Origin: Niastella sp. OAS944
Lineage (GTDB): Bacteria; Bacteroidota; Bacteroidia; Chitinophagales; Chitinophagaceae
DNA length: 64,000 nt
Assembly (NCBI GenBank): GCA_024809215.1
Contig: JANUBW010000001.1
Span: 2,522,841-2,586,840 of the forward strand
Reading direction: 5' to 3'
The notes under the pieces were generated by a model that worked only from the letters and a program-made list of their open reading frames with translations, was not told where the DNA came from and searched no databases. Below, one piece after another: positions 43,882-52,456 of the stretch. Both the position numbers and the translations under genes were made by a program. Within the stretch, counting starts at the first letter, position 1, and every line of letters begins with the position of its first letter.

Positions 43882-44292
43882 ATGAAAAAGGCAATGAGGA
43901 ATTATTACGGTTTAATGATGTTCGCATTAATCGCATTAACATTAGGATTCTCCACTATTACATTAGCTAACGACGAAGGAAAAGCCAAAAATATAACAGA
44001 TCTTAAGTTTATCGGTAACATGGAAAACCAACCAGTTTTCCAACTGAACCTGAATAACACTGAAGATGATGAGTTCACCGTTACTTTCCGCGATGAGGCC
44101 GGTAACGTTCTGTACAACGACAAATTCAAAGGCGCTAACATTAGCAAGAAGTTCATGTTGAAATCTGAGGAGTTTGGTGATTCAGCGCTGAACGTAGTAG
44201 TTAAATCGAAAAAATATAACACTACTGATGTGTACACTATCAACAGAAGCCACACTTACGTAGAAGAAACTGTGGTAAACAAGTTGAAATAA
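43882..44292 (+). CDS. small exported beta-sandwich protein
   Basis: A 136-residue protein with a signal peptide (MMFALIALTLGFSTITLA). The mature part has alternating beta strands (KFIGNMENQPVFQLNLNN, EFTVTFRDEAGNVLYNDKFKG, ISKKFMLKSEEFG), the pattern of a single Ig-like or C2-like sandwich seen in many Bacteroidota exported proteins. Function unknown. A strong terminator follows, so it is a single-gene transcript. Confidence 0.8.
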   Translation: MKKAMRNYYGLMMFALIALTLGFSTITLANDEGKAKNITDLKFIGNMENQPVFQLNLNNTEDDEFTVTFRDEAGNVLYNDKFKGANISKKFMLKSEEFGDSALNVVVKSKKYNTTDVYTINRSHTYVEETVVNKLK

Positions 44293-44339
44293 TCAACATC
44301 GTCCAGTCATTCAACAATTACATAGTGATTTTCACAAAG

Positions 44340-44366
44340 CGTCCCGACCCAGGTCGGGACGTTTTT
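44340..44366 (+). terminator. rho-independent terminator after the small exported protein
   Basis: Stem CGTCCCGAC/GTCGGGACG, four-base loop, five T residues. The stem word is shared with the terminators at 15424 and 60984. Confidence 0.88.
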
Positions 44367-44378
44367 ATTTATAGCGTA

Positions 44379-46106
44379 CTATAACTGTGAAATATAGCTG
44401 GCTGTTTGCTGTTGAATTTGTTGTTTACCTTTTTCAATAGCCTGTTGCACCCGTTTACCGTTTCCCTTTGCCGGGATATCAGTTGCTGTGGTCAATGCTT
44501 TTACATACCAATCGCCCCATACTTGCAGTATATGTTGCTCTTTTGCTTTATCAGAGCCCGACTGTACCGCTTTTTTACTAAGCTCAAATTCTATTTGCAG
44601 CCGTTGTAAGGCATTGCGGGTAATATCATCAATAAGCGACGCAGCTGTTTTATCATCGGCTGTCGTTAACAGAAAAGCAGTTGCCAGCGCGCTTTTGGCC
44701 ACATGTTTCATTTCGGCTGGTGAAACCATATCGAGCCTGTCGGCATCGGTATGATAAAACACATCGGTAAAATGCCACATCAGCAAACCGGGGATCTTTG
44801 CATTTAAAAACGGGGTATGATCGCTACCGCCCTCGAAAGGATTGGTGCGAACCGTCCAACCGGTTTTGGCCGCTTCAAACAAACACCTGTTCAACAACAG
44901 ATCATTAAAATAATGCGGGAACATATCCGCCTCCGTAAGCGGACTGCCACCCCATTCGCTGTGTTTTTCATTACCGCGCGTCCAGATAGCCGAAGGATCG
45001 GGCATTTTTTCTATCAGAAAAGTACCACCTGTCTTTTGAATATCCTCGCCCACCATATCGAGGCTCAGTCCCCATTTAATACCTTTTGCCCTAACCGAAT
45101 CATCGACAATATACCGGCGGGTTGAAACAATTTCATCGCCCCATAAAAACGTAAGGGTGCGTTGTGGTACTACCTTGTTCTTTTTTACCAGTAGTGCAGT
45201 GGTGCGCGCCATTTCGGCCAGTGCGCCAACACCCGATGCATTATCATTGGCGCCGGGTTCCTGTACATGGGCGCTGAAAACAAATCGCTCATGAGGTTTG
45301 GTTTTACCGCGTACATTGGCCACCAGCGTTAGTTCATCTGCTGTATAGATCTTTGTATTGACCACCACTTTAACCGTAACCGTTCCTTTTGCCAGGGCAG
45401 CCTTTAATCTTTCTTTAGCGGCATATGATAACAAAATGCCCCATTTCTGGTGCAACGAATCGGTATAACCGATACCCTGAAATTGAATGGAATGCGTATT
45501 TTTTGTGGGTTGATTATAACCCGGCATACTATACGCCAATGCACCCAGCGCGCCTCCTTTGATAGCATTGCCATACACTCCGCCAATACCAGTTTCGGCC
45601 ATAACAATTTTACCGGTAAGATCTTTCCCTTCCAGTTCTTTGGCCGAACCTTTGCCCGCATATACCAGTTCGGCTGTTACTCCACCTTCGGGTGTGGCAG
45701 CAGAATACATGGCGATCATATTGCAGTTGGTTTTGAATTGCAGTACCGGTTCTTTTTCGCCTACAATGTACAGGCTGGCGTCTACCGGTTCCCAGGTAAC
45801 GCGCTTCATGGGTCTTTTTTCAATGCGGTAGGTAAGCCTGGCCGTTTGTTCGCCATTGGTTTCGTTTACAAACCCGGCTTGTTGCAGTATTTTTTCTACG
45901 TGGTAAATGCTTTCGTTGAAACCGCTGTTACCGGCCAATCGCCAGCGTTGTTCAACAAACCATACGGTGTTGTAGGCCTGTTGTTCGTCGAAGGTTTTTT
46001 CTAAAAGTTGGAAGTATTTTTTTTCACGGGCCGCAGGTTGCGCCCATGCCGGCATAGCCGTAGATAGAAGCAGGACCGGTAAGGATAAGGTCAGGAATTT
46101 GTTCAT
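44379..46106 (-). CDS. exported M28-family metallopeptidase
   Basis: A 575-residue exported zinc aminopeptidase-like protein. Signal peptide (SLPVLLLSTAMPAWAQ), a PA (protease-associated) insert around residues 140-235 and the M28 catalytic part: FSAHVQEPGANDNASGVGALAE (the usual HxD is HVQ, with the bridging Asp in ANDNASG), WGDEIVST (catalytic Glu region), SLDMVGED and GSDHTPF (last His). The first metal-site Asp is thus replaced by Gln, which is unusual and may alter activity. It is likely periplasmic or on the cell surface. The C-terminal 80 residues form helices. Confidence 0.87.
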   Translation of the reverse strand: MNKFLTLSLPVLLLSTAMPAWAQPAAREKKYFQLLEKTFDEQQAYNTVWFVEQRWRLAGNSGFNESIYHVEKILQQAGFVNETNGEQTARLTYRIEKRPMKRVTWEPVDASLYIVGEKEPVLQFKTNCNMIAMYSAATPEGGVTAELVYAGKGSAKELEGKDLTGKIVMAETGIGGVYGNAIKGGALGALAYSMPGYNQPTKNTHSIQFQGIGYTDSLHQKWGILLSYAAKERLKAALAKGTVTVKVVVNTKIYTADELTLVANVRGKTKPHERFVFSAHVQEPGANDNASGVGALAEMARTTALLVKKNKVVPQRTLTFLWGDEIVSTRRYIVDDSVRAKGIKWGLSLDMVGEDIQKTGGTFLIEKMPDPSAIWTRGNEKHSEWGGSPLTEADMFPHYFNDLLLNRCLFEAAKTGWTVRTNPFEGGSDHTPFLNAKIPGLLMWHFTDVFYHTDADRLDMVSPAEMKHVAKSALATAFLLTTADDKTAASLIDDITRNALQRLQIEFELSKKAVQSGSDKAKEQHILQVWGDWYVKALTTATDIPAKGNGKRVQQAIEKGKQQIQQQTASYISQL

Positions 46107-46157
46107 GGTAAGGTTTTGTTTCGATGGAAACTATAGACTAAATATACTTATTTCTGC

Positions 46158-46478
46158 GGCAATCGTGAATCGGCAATCGGCAATGAATCTGAACCTCAAA
46201 GCCTCGCTATCGTGAAACGGCAAACGTGAAACGTGAAAAAGTTGACACGTTAACAAGTTGACACGTTGACAAGGAGCCTCAATTCGAGACTCGCTTTTTT
46301 CAGCGGCCCGCCGCACTCGCCGCAGGCGAATAAGGCGGGCATTTATGACTTACAAACTGAATAACTGAACAACTCAATAACCAGCAACTCACAACTAAGA
46401 ACTAAAAACTGAAAACTGTGAACTGAACTCCGCGAACCGGCATTATCACATTAGCCAATTATCACATTAGTACATTAC
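46158..46478. repeat. mosaic of five short arrays upstream of the M28 gene and downstream of anmK
   Basis: In order: heptamers GGCAATC/GTGAATC (46158-46186); CGTGAAA/CGGCAAA (46211-46238); octamers GTTGACAC/GTTAACAA (46239-46273); a GC-rich inverted repeat GCCCGCC...GGCGGGC (about 46306-46340); heptamers ending AACT (46350-46430); and octamers TAATGTGA/TAATTGGC that begin, on the minus strand, at the anmK TAA (46475-46477). In the last array TAA recurs at offsets 0, 8, 16, 24 and 32. The 368-bp gap holds no gene. Confidence 0.85.
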
Positions 46479-47578
46479 GCTTCCTGTCCTATCCAAACCG
46501 CGCCCCCAATACTACTTCTCGAGGCACCGGTAACCGAAGCCAGTACATTGTACTCTTCGCGCCAGCGTAATATGCCTATCAGCGCCATAATAAGGGCTTC
46601 TTTAAAATCAATAATATTCTTTTCAGGCACCACTACCTCTACCCCGGCTGGTTGTAATGCAGCCTGCAGGCGTTCTATCAAAAACCGGTTATGGGCGCCA
46701 CCACCGGTTGCCAGCAGTTTCAGTGCACCGTTTGCCGGGGGGGCATTCTTCAACAGGTTCAAAATAGGTGCGCTTATTTGAGTGGCAATATGCTCAACCA
46801 TGGTATGTAGTGCATCTTCAGTTGTAACGCCGCTGCCTTTTACCAGCGGATACAGCACATCGGTGCCAAAATCATTGGCCAGCGATTTGGGATGCGGCAT
46901 GCGATAGTATTCCAGGTCGTTCAGCATGCTCAACAGGCTTTTGTTCAGTTTGCCGCTGGCGGCAATTTGTCCGCCATCGTCGTAAGGTTTACCAGCTTCA
47001 TGGGCCAGCATATTCATAACCCGGTTGGCCGGGCAAACGTCAAAAGCAATGTATTTGTTAGGGTTGTTATACGAAATGTTGGCTATACCGCCCAGGTTCA
47101 GGAAAAAGTTATAGTTGCCCAGCAGTAATTTCTCACCAATAGGCACAATAGGCGCGCCCTGACCGCCCAGGGCAACATCCATGGCCCGAAGGTCGCTTAC
47201 CACGTTAATACCCGTTTCAGCAGCAATGGCGGCGCCATCGCCCAGTTGGCCGGTCATTTTTTGAGCGGGGGCATGAAAAGTGGTATGGCCATGCGAGGCT
47301 ATCAATTGTACCTGGTACTGCAGGTTGTGTTGGGCAATGAACGCATTTACCTGTTCGCCAATATAATGGCCGTATTCTGCGTGCAACAGCTGATAATCCA
47401 ATGCATTAAGTTGAATGGCCCCACGCAGCCGCTTTACCCACTCTTCGCTGTAGGGGTAGCAATCAGCCGCTTTTATCTCATATTCCCATTTGCCTGCGCT
47501 TTCATGAAATTCAACAAATGCAATGTCCAGTCCGTCGAGAGAACTTCCGCTCATAATGCCGATTGCCCGATATATCAT
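46475..47578 (-). CDS. anmK: anhydro-N-acetylmuramic acid kinase
   Basis: A 367-residue sugar kinase that phosphorylates and opens 1,6-anhydro-MurNAc during peptidoglycan recycling. GIMSGSSLDGLDIAF is the N-terminal phosphate loop of the family; SHGHTTFHAP, LGGIANISY and ATGGGAHNRFLIERLQ complete the ATP- and sugar-binding motifs. The length is usual. It is divergent from upp. Its TAA forms the first unit of an octamer array. Confidence 0.95.
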   Translation of the reverse strand: MIYRAIGIMSGSSLDGLDIAFVEFHESAGKWEYEIKAADCYPYSEEWVKRLRGAIQLNALDYQLLHAEYGHYIGEQVNAFIAQHNLQYQVQLIASHGHTTFHAPAQKMTGQLGDGAAIAAETGINVVSDLRAMDVALGGQGAPIVPIGEKLLLGNYNFFLNLGGIANISYNNPNKYIAFDVCPANRVMNMLAHEAGKPYDDGGQIAASGKLNKSLLSMLNDLEYYRMPHPKSLANDFGTDVLYPLVKGSGVTTEDALHTMVEHIATQISAPILNLLKNAPPANGALKLLATGGGAHNRFLIERLQAALQPAGVEVVVPEKNIIDFKEALIMALIGILRWREEYNVLASVTGASRSSIGGAVWIGQEA

Positions 47579-47620
47579 AACAGTTGGTAGATTTCTGGTA
47601 TTAAAAAAGAATATTTAGAA

Positions 47621-47628
47621 TAGATTTG
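47621..47628 (+). promoter_or_regulatory. possible -7 element of upp
   Basis: TAGATTTG matches TAnnTTTG and lies 48 bases before the ATG at 47676. The region about 20 bases upstream is T/A rich without a clear TTG. Confidence 0.4.
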
Positions 47629-47675
47629 CCCGTCAAATTTCATATATCGCCAACCAAAATCCAAAACGATTCTAA

Positions 47676-48326
47676 ATGGTCATCAACCTAAGCTCAGAAT
47701 GTTCATTGATTTCAGGCTGGATCAGCGAGATCAGGGACGTTCAAATTCAGTCGGACCGCATGCGGTTCCGCCGAAACCTGGAACGAATTGGAGAAATAGC
47801 CGCTTATGAAATAAGCCGCAAACTGGTATATGAAGAAAAAGAAGTGCAAACCCCGCTGGGCATTTCGCAATGCAAAGTGCTGAAAGACCAACCGGTGCTG
47901 GCCACTATTCTGCGGGCCGGCCTGCCCCTGCACCAGGGTTTACTGAATTACTTCGATAAGGCCGACAATGCCTTTATATCTGCCTACCGCAAACACAATC
48001 ACGACGGTAGTTTTGAAATCAGCCTCGACTATATTTCCTGCCCCGAGCTGGAGAACAGGGTGGTGATCATTTCAGATCCCATGCTGGCAACAGGTTCTTC
48101 ACTGGTAAAAACCATTCAATATCTGCGCGATGAAGGGCACCCAAGTGAAATTCATGTGGTAGTAGCCATTGCCTGTACAGTTGGCATTGAATACGTGAAA
48201 CGCAGCGAACCGCATGTGAAGATCTGGTGCGGCGCCATCGACGAAGAACTAACGGCAAAAGGGTATATTGTTCCCGGATTGGGAGATGCAGGCGACCTCG
48301 CATTTGGTACCAAAGTACAGATGTAA
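47676..48326 (+). CDS. upp: uracil phosphoribosyltransferase
   Basis: A 216-residue pyrimidine salvage enzyme that makes UMP from uracil and PRPP. ILRAGLPLHQGLLNYFDKA and the PRPP-binding loop IISDPMLATGSSLVKTI are conserved; GAIDEELTAKGYIVPGLGDAGD is the UPRT C-terminal signature. The sequence is full length. No pyrR-like attenuator was recognised upstream. Confidence 0.95.
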   Translation: MVINLSSECSLISGWISEIRDVQIQSDRMRFRRNLERIGEIAAYEISRKLVYEEKEVQTPLGISQCKVLKDQPVLATILRAGLPLHQGLLNYFDKADNAFISAYRKHNHDGSFEISLDYISCPELENRVVIISDPMLATGSSLVKTIQYLRDEGHPSEIHVVVAIACTVGIEYVKRSEPHVKIWCGAIDEELTAKGYIVPGLGDAGDLAFGTKVQM

Positions 48327-48512
48327 ATAGTGCTTTTGCACCATTTTCAGCCTTTCTTTTCCTGAGCCAACCTTTTCAGAAAAAAGTAAGTATAAATTAG
48401 ATAATTCTTTTGTGAGAGAACGTGCGGGTGTTGAAAATTTAATACCCGGTTAAACCGTTTATAGCAAGACTTGTCGTTTATTTTTCGTATTTTGTTATTA
48501 GACTCGAAACCA

Positions 48513-49541
48513 ATGCGGATGAGGAAATTATTATTAGTAATTCTAACATGCACCCTGCTGAAGACAGCCTCGGCACAAGACCCCAATTTTTCACAGTTCT
48601 TCGTTTCACCCCTTACACTTAACCCTGCTTTAACCGGCAAATTCAATGGCGACTTTCGCATAGCGGGCAACTACCGCGACCAATGGCCGGCGATCAGTAA
48701 GGCATTCGTAACTTCAACTGTTTCTTTCGACGCGCCCATATTACGTAACAAGATCTCTGAACTTGATACCTGGGGTGTTGGGGTACTGGCAATGACGGAT
48801 AAAACTGCTAACGGTATCCTATCCACTAACATGCTGTCCCTTTCTACCTCCTATCATAAAGGCATCGACGAAGATGGATTGAACTCTATCGGTTTGGGCT
48901 TTCAGGGAACCTACAATACAAAACGGCTCGACGGTACAAAACTGAATTTCGAAGATGAACTTGACCAGTTTGGCGGTTGGACGAACCCCACCGGCGAAAC
49001 AGTGAACGAAAGGCAGATCAACCTCAGTTATTTCGATCTTTCGGTAGGCGCCCTGTTCAATGGTTCAACCGATGGGTATAACAACTACTATTTGGGAATA
49101 TCGGGCTACCACCTTAACAAACCCAAAGAATCGTTTACCGGCGATATCTTCTATACACTCAATCCCCGGTTAACCGTAAACGCGGGCGGCGCCATTCCTT
49201 TTGCCGACAACAGCCGCACAGTTTACATAAGCACATTGTTCAGCCGGCAGGCCGGTGCCACCAACATGGTAGCGGGCGGCGCAGTTGGCTTTATGATGAA
49301 TGAGGATGAAGAAAACCCCACCAACTTTTATGCAGGCTTATGGACGCGCTTCAACAATGTGAACGACGCCCTTATTCCTTATGTGGGTCTTGAGTTTGGT
49401 GGTTTCAGACTGGGTGCCTCTTACGATGTAAACATATCCAGTTTGAAAGCTGCTTCACAAAGCCGTGGTGGTATTGAAATTTCTCTCATATTTATCAAGC
49501 GTCCGCCAGGCAACAAGGGTATCCCCTGTCCGCACTTTTAA
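48513..49541 (+). CDS. PorP/SprF-family type IX secretion membrane protein
   Basis: A 342-residue outer-membrane beta-barrel protein. The start at 48513 gives the signal peptide MRMRKLLLVILTCTLLKTASAQ followed at once by DPNFSQFFVSPLTLNPALTG, the PorP/SprF hallmark. Alternating strands continue to the C-terminus (FGGFRLGASYDVN). Such proteins assist gliding-adhesin or surface attachment through the type IX system; SprF-like members usually partner a large type B-sorted protein, which is not adjacent here. An upstream in-frame ATG at 48471 would bury the signal peptide. Confidence 0.9.
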   Translation: MRMRKLLLVILTCTLLKTASAQDPNFSQFFVSPLTLNPALTGKFNGDFRIAGNYRDQWPAISKAFVTSTVSFDAPILRNKISELDTWGVGVLAMTDKTANGILSTNMLSLSTSYHKGIDEDGLNSIGLGFQGTYNTKRLDGTKLNFEDELDQFGGWTNPTGETVNERQINLSYFDLSVGALFNGSTDGYNNYYLGISGYHLNKPKESFTGDIFYTLNPRLTVNAGGAIPFADNSRTVYISTLFSRQAGATNMVAGGAVGFMMNEDEENPTNFYAGLWTRFNNVNDALIPYVGLEFGGFRLGASYDVNISSLKAASQSRGGIEISLIFIKRPPGNKGIPCPHF

Positions 49542-49577
49542 CATTATAGTATACTCTTTCGATAAAAAAATACTACG

Positions 49578-49614
49578 CATATGGCGCCAAATAAAATATT
49601 TTTGGCGCCATATG
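49578..49614 (+). promoter_or_regulatory. perfect 14-bp inverted repeat containing the start codon of the SGNH gene
   Basis: CATATGGCGCCAAA (49578-49591) and TTTGGCGCCATATG (49601-49614) are perfectly complementary with a nine-base AT spacer. The ATG at 49612-49614 is the last triplet of the right arm, so an RNA hairpin would mask the start codon. It could also work as a terminator for the PorP/SprF gene, although no T tract follows. Confidence 0.65.
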
Positions 49615-50724
49615 CTTTTACAGCCTGCCATTAAAACACTTATAACCGTAATCACATGCTGCTTTGTTTTCGGTTGTTCATTGACCAAACGCAGCGATAC
49701 ACCTATTGATCATTTACCGGCCATTGACCTGCACCCTTTTGGGCGAAGCGTCATCAACGAGCAACAGCACCTGGAGTTGATCAGTTCCGCCTGTCAATTT
49801 GGTTTTAGCTTTGATGACAGGGCCTTTCACCTGCAGGTATCGTTACCAGCCTGGCTGCATCACAACTATCTGCAATACGAGCTGGATGGCGTTTATAAGA
49901 ACCGCATTCGCATTGATTCCTCTACCAAACTTATTACAATAGTAGCCCCAACAGCGGGTAAACATACCGTTTGGATATACAAAGCCACCGAAGCCCATAC
50001 CGGCCCCATTATTATTCAATCGGTAAATGCCCGAAAAGTAAAAGCGCTTGAACGCCCCGAGGCGCCGCTTATTGAATTTATTGGCAACAGCATTACCTGT
50101 GGCGCTGCAGCAGATGCTTCTGACGTACCCTGTGGTACGGGTGTATATCACGATCAGCATAATGCGTATATGGCTTATGGCCCGCGTGTGGCCCGCGCAT
50201 TGGGCGCCAATTATATAATGAGCAGTGTGAGTGGCATTGGCATTTACCGTAACTGGAACGACGAAGGACCGGGTATGCCGCAGATGTATGAAAAAACCGA
50301 TTTCAGAATTAGCTCACAACAAACCTGGAATTTTTCAACGTATACCCCACAGATAGTAAGCATAGCCTTAGGCACCAATGATTTCAGTAATGGCGATGGC
50401 AGAAAACTGCGCAAACCGTTCGACAGCGCCGCTTTTGTAAACCAGTATATTCAGTTTGTGCAGCTGGTAAAAACAAAATACCCGGCAGCGCAAATAGCCC
50501 TGCTAAGCAGCGCCATGCTGCACGATCAAAAGCGTGCTTTATTACAGAATTGCCTTACAGCTGTAAAAGGAAAGGTTGATGCGTTGTATCCCAAGGGTAA
50601 ACGGGTAGCGCTGTATTTCTTTCTACCCATGAATGCCAAAGGATGTACAGGTCATCCGAGTGTTGAGGACCATGAAATTCTCGCTAAAGAATTAATTCCA
50701 TTTTATAAAGCCTTGCTACCCTAG
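49612..50724 (+). CDS. SGNH/GDSL-type esterase lipoprotein (CE2-like)
   Basis: A 370-residue lipoprotein: signal TLITVITCCFVFGCS with a lipobox Cys. A jelly-roll domain (residues ~35-140) precedes the SGNH hydrolase domain with block I IEFIGNSITCG (catalytic Ser in GNSIT), SSVSGIGI (Gly), ALGTNDF (Asn) and GHPSVEDHE (Asp-x-x-His variant with His). This two-domain order is that of CE2-type acetyl esterases that deacetylate plant polysaccharides. An alternative upstream start at 49465 is inside the preceding gene. Translation starts in a stable inverted repeat. Confidence 0.88.
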   Translation: MLLQPAIKTLITVITCCFVFGCSLTKRSDTPIDHLPAIDLHPFGRSVINEQQHLELISSACQFGFSFDDRAFHLQVSLPAWLHHNYLQYELDGVYKNRIRIDSSTKLITIVAPTAGKHTVWIYKATEAHTGPIIIQSVNARKVKALERPEAPLIEFIGNSITCGAAADASDVPCGTGVYHDQHNAYMAYGPRVARALGANYIMSSVSGIGIYRNWNDEGPGMPQMYEKTDFRISSQQTWNFSTYTPQIVSIALGTNDFSNGDGRKLRKPFDSAAFVNQYIQFVQLVKTKYPAAQIALLSSAMLHDQKRALLQNCLTAVKGKVDALYPKGKRVALYFFLPMNAKGCTGHPSVEDHEILAKELIPFYKALLP

Positions 50725-50728
50725 ATTC

Positions 50729-50840
50729 AGTTTGTGGTTTATGGTTTGTTGTTTGTGGTTATGCGAGCCTCGCGAAGTTGCAGTTTATCAAAGACCATAA
50801 AGTGCGGTAGCAATAACAAACTACAAACAACAAACTACAA
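50729..50840. repeat. inverted heptamer hairpin (TTTGTGG / TACAAAC)
   Basis: Left arm TTTGTGG, TTTATGG, TTTGTTG, TTTGTGG (50732-50759). Right arm AACAAAC, TACAAAC, AACAAAC, TACAAAC (50814-50841). Between them is GCGAGCCTCGC. On the minus strand the right arm starts with TAG of the glycosylase gene (50835-50837), and TAGTTTG recurs 14 bases on. Confidence 0.85.
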
Positions 50841-51446
50841 ACTCATTTTCTTCCCACTCACATATGGGTTATCCCTCAAAATAAAACGGTAAGGTAGTTT
50901 TGCATCTTCACCGGCATAATCAACACCAATACGGGGTGTGGCGATAATATCTTTTTTTTGGGGCACAAAATCATCTGAGGCTATATAAATATCATCGTCA
51001 AGTAAGTTTAGGCCCGTATGTTTTGTGAAAATTCCCAGGGCTTTCGATACGTTGCCGGGGCCTTTGGTGAGGGTATAATCGGCCACTCTTTTGCCGGTGC
51101 GTTCAAGCATGGTATTAATGCCATGTATGGGGTCAATGGCGCGAATAAGAACGGCATGGGGCACATCCTTTTTATTGGTAACCACATTAAACAGGTGGTG
51201 AATACCGTAACACAGGTATACATAAGCCGTGCCGCCGGCCTGGAACATTACTTCGGTGCGGTTGGTCCTTCGGTTGCCATAAGCATGTGAGGCCCGGTCA
51301 ATGGCGCCGGCATAGGCCTCGGTTTCAACAATACGGCCATACGTCATAGCCCCGCTTAACTGGGTAACCAGCACTTTGCCAATCAATTCCCGCGCTATTT
51401 TAACCACATCGGCCCGCTCATAAAAACCGGTATCTAATTTTTTCAT
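50835..51446 (-). CDS. DNA-3-methyladenine glycosylase (AAG/MPG type)
   Basis: A 203-residue base-excision repair enzyme that removes alkylated purines. FYERADVVKIARELIGKVLV, IVETEAYAGAIDRASHAYGNRRTNRTEVMFQAGGTAYVYLCYGIHHLFNVVT (catalytic Glu and intercalating Tyr region) and RIGVDYAGEDAKLPYRF are the AAG signatures. I use ATG 51446, as homologues start MKKL; an ATG nine bases upstream is also possible. Its stop lies in a heptamer array. Confidence 0.94.
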   Translation of the reverse strand: MKKLDTGFYERADVVKIARELIGKVLVTQLSGAMTYGRIVETEAYAGAIDRASHAYGNRRTNRTEVMFQAGGTAYVYLCYGIHHLFNVVTNKKDVPHAVLIRAIDPIHGINTMLERTGKRVADYTLTKGPGNVSKALGIFTKHTGLNLLDDDIYIASDDFVPQKKDIIATPRIGVDYAGEDAKLPYRFILRDNPYVSGKKMSL

Positions 51447-51617
51447 CGGCAACATTGAGTGGCAATTTTCTTTTATGAAGCTGCTTTAACTATATTTTAT
51501 GAAACAATTAGGCCAGTATGATACTCAAAATTTAGTGATTATCATGACCTAAGGAAAATATTTACTAAGTTTGGGCCCGCCCAACAATAGTAAACGAAAA
51601 AATCAAATTTATAAAAC

Positions 51618-52388
51618 TTGCTGAAAGAAATCGTTACAGCCATTCAGTCATATGCCAGGGCGCATCGCTTTATACGGGAGCACCGGCTTTGGAAGTGGAT
51701 CATCGTTCCGGGTATCATTTATACCCTGTTGTTTTTAGGGGGCATGTATTTTTTCTGGACCTCTTCCAGCCAGGTAGTTTCAAGCTTTAACCATTGGCTC
51801 GGCATCGACCGGTGGCTTCATCAGCAACGCAGCCCGTTCCTGAGTTTCTTTTTCCTGATGGGTGAAATTATGGTGCGGCTGATCATGATGTTGTTCTATT
51901 TTTCCCTCTTTAAATATCTTTTCCTTATTATAGGTTCCCCGGTTTTTGCATACCTCAGCGAAAAGACCGAATCGATCATGGAAGGCAAAGACTTCCCCTT
52001 CAGCTTTAAACAACTGATGGCCGATATAGTACGGGGTATAAAACTGGCTTTACGCAACACGTTATGGCAATCGGTGTATACTATTTCCCTGCTTATACTT
52101 TCCTTTATTCCGCTTATAGGCTGGGTGGTACCGGTTACCACGTTGTTGGTTGAATGTTATTACTACGGCTTTTCGATGCTCGATTATAGTTGCGAACGCC
52201 ATAAGCTGTCGCCTTCAGAAAGCATTCAATTTATTGGTAAACACAAAGGCCTGGCCATTGGCAACGGCATGGTGTTTTACCTCATGCACGTTGTTCCGTT
52301 TATTGGTTGGGTATTAGCGCCTGCTTATGCAGTAGTAGCAGCCACTATTAGTTTATATCACCGTGACGATAAAGTAGGGGTGGAATAA
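51618..52388 (+). CDS. EI24-domain (CysZ-like) membrane protein
   Basis: A 256-residue membrane protein with four to five helices. LKEIVTAIQSYARAHRFIREHRLWKWIIVPGIIYTLLFLGG and ISLLILSFIPLIGWVVPVTTLLVECYYYGFSMLDYSCER fit the EI24/CysZ family; CysZ imports sulfate, while the role of the Bacteroidota group is less sure. No ATG lies upstream of the first helix; the TTG at 51618 is the likely start, with an in-frame stop six bases before. The TAA begins an octamer array. Confidence 0.85.
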   Translation: MLKEIVTAIQSYARAHRFIREHRLWKWIIVPGIIYTLLFLGGMYFFWTSSSQVVSSFNHWLGIDRWLHQQRSPFLSFFFLMGEIMVRLIMMLFYFSLFKYLFLIIGSPVFAYLSEKTESIMEGKDFPFSFKQLMADIVRGIKLALRNTLWQSVYTISLLILSFIPLIGWVVPVTTLLVECYYYGFSMLDYSCERHKLSPSESIQFIGKHKGLAIGNGMVFYLMHVVPFIGWVLAPAYAVVAATISLYHRDDKVGVE

Positions 52389-52425
52389 TGGGCTAATGTG
52401 ATAATATGCTAATGTGCTTATGGAT
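52386..52425. repeat. octamer array TAATGTGA beginning at the stop codon
   Basis: TAA at 52386 (the EI24 gene stop), 52394, 52402 and 52410 are exactly eight bases apart in units TAATGGGC, TAATGTGA, TAATATGC, TAATGTGC. Stops therefore fall in all three frames within 24 bases. The array also supplies false ATG starts to the next gene. Confidence 0.9.
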
Positions 52426-52456
52426 AAAGAAAGGCATAAAAAACAAAGTTATTAAA

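Noticed and set aside
43692-43970. 92-codon plus-strand frame before the small exported protein
   Set aside because: It overlaps the start of the well-supported gene at 43882 in another frame and has no recognisable sequence pattern.
45450-46004. 184-codon frame antisense to the M28 peptidase
   Set aside because: Shadow of a clear gene; no start context and no family pattern.
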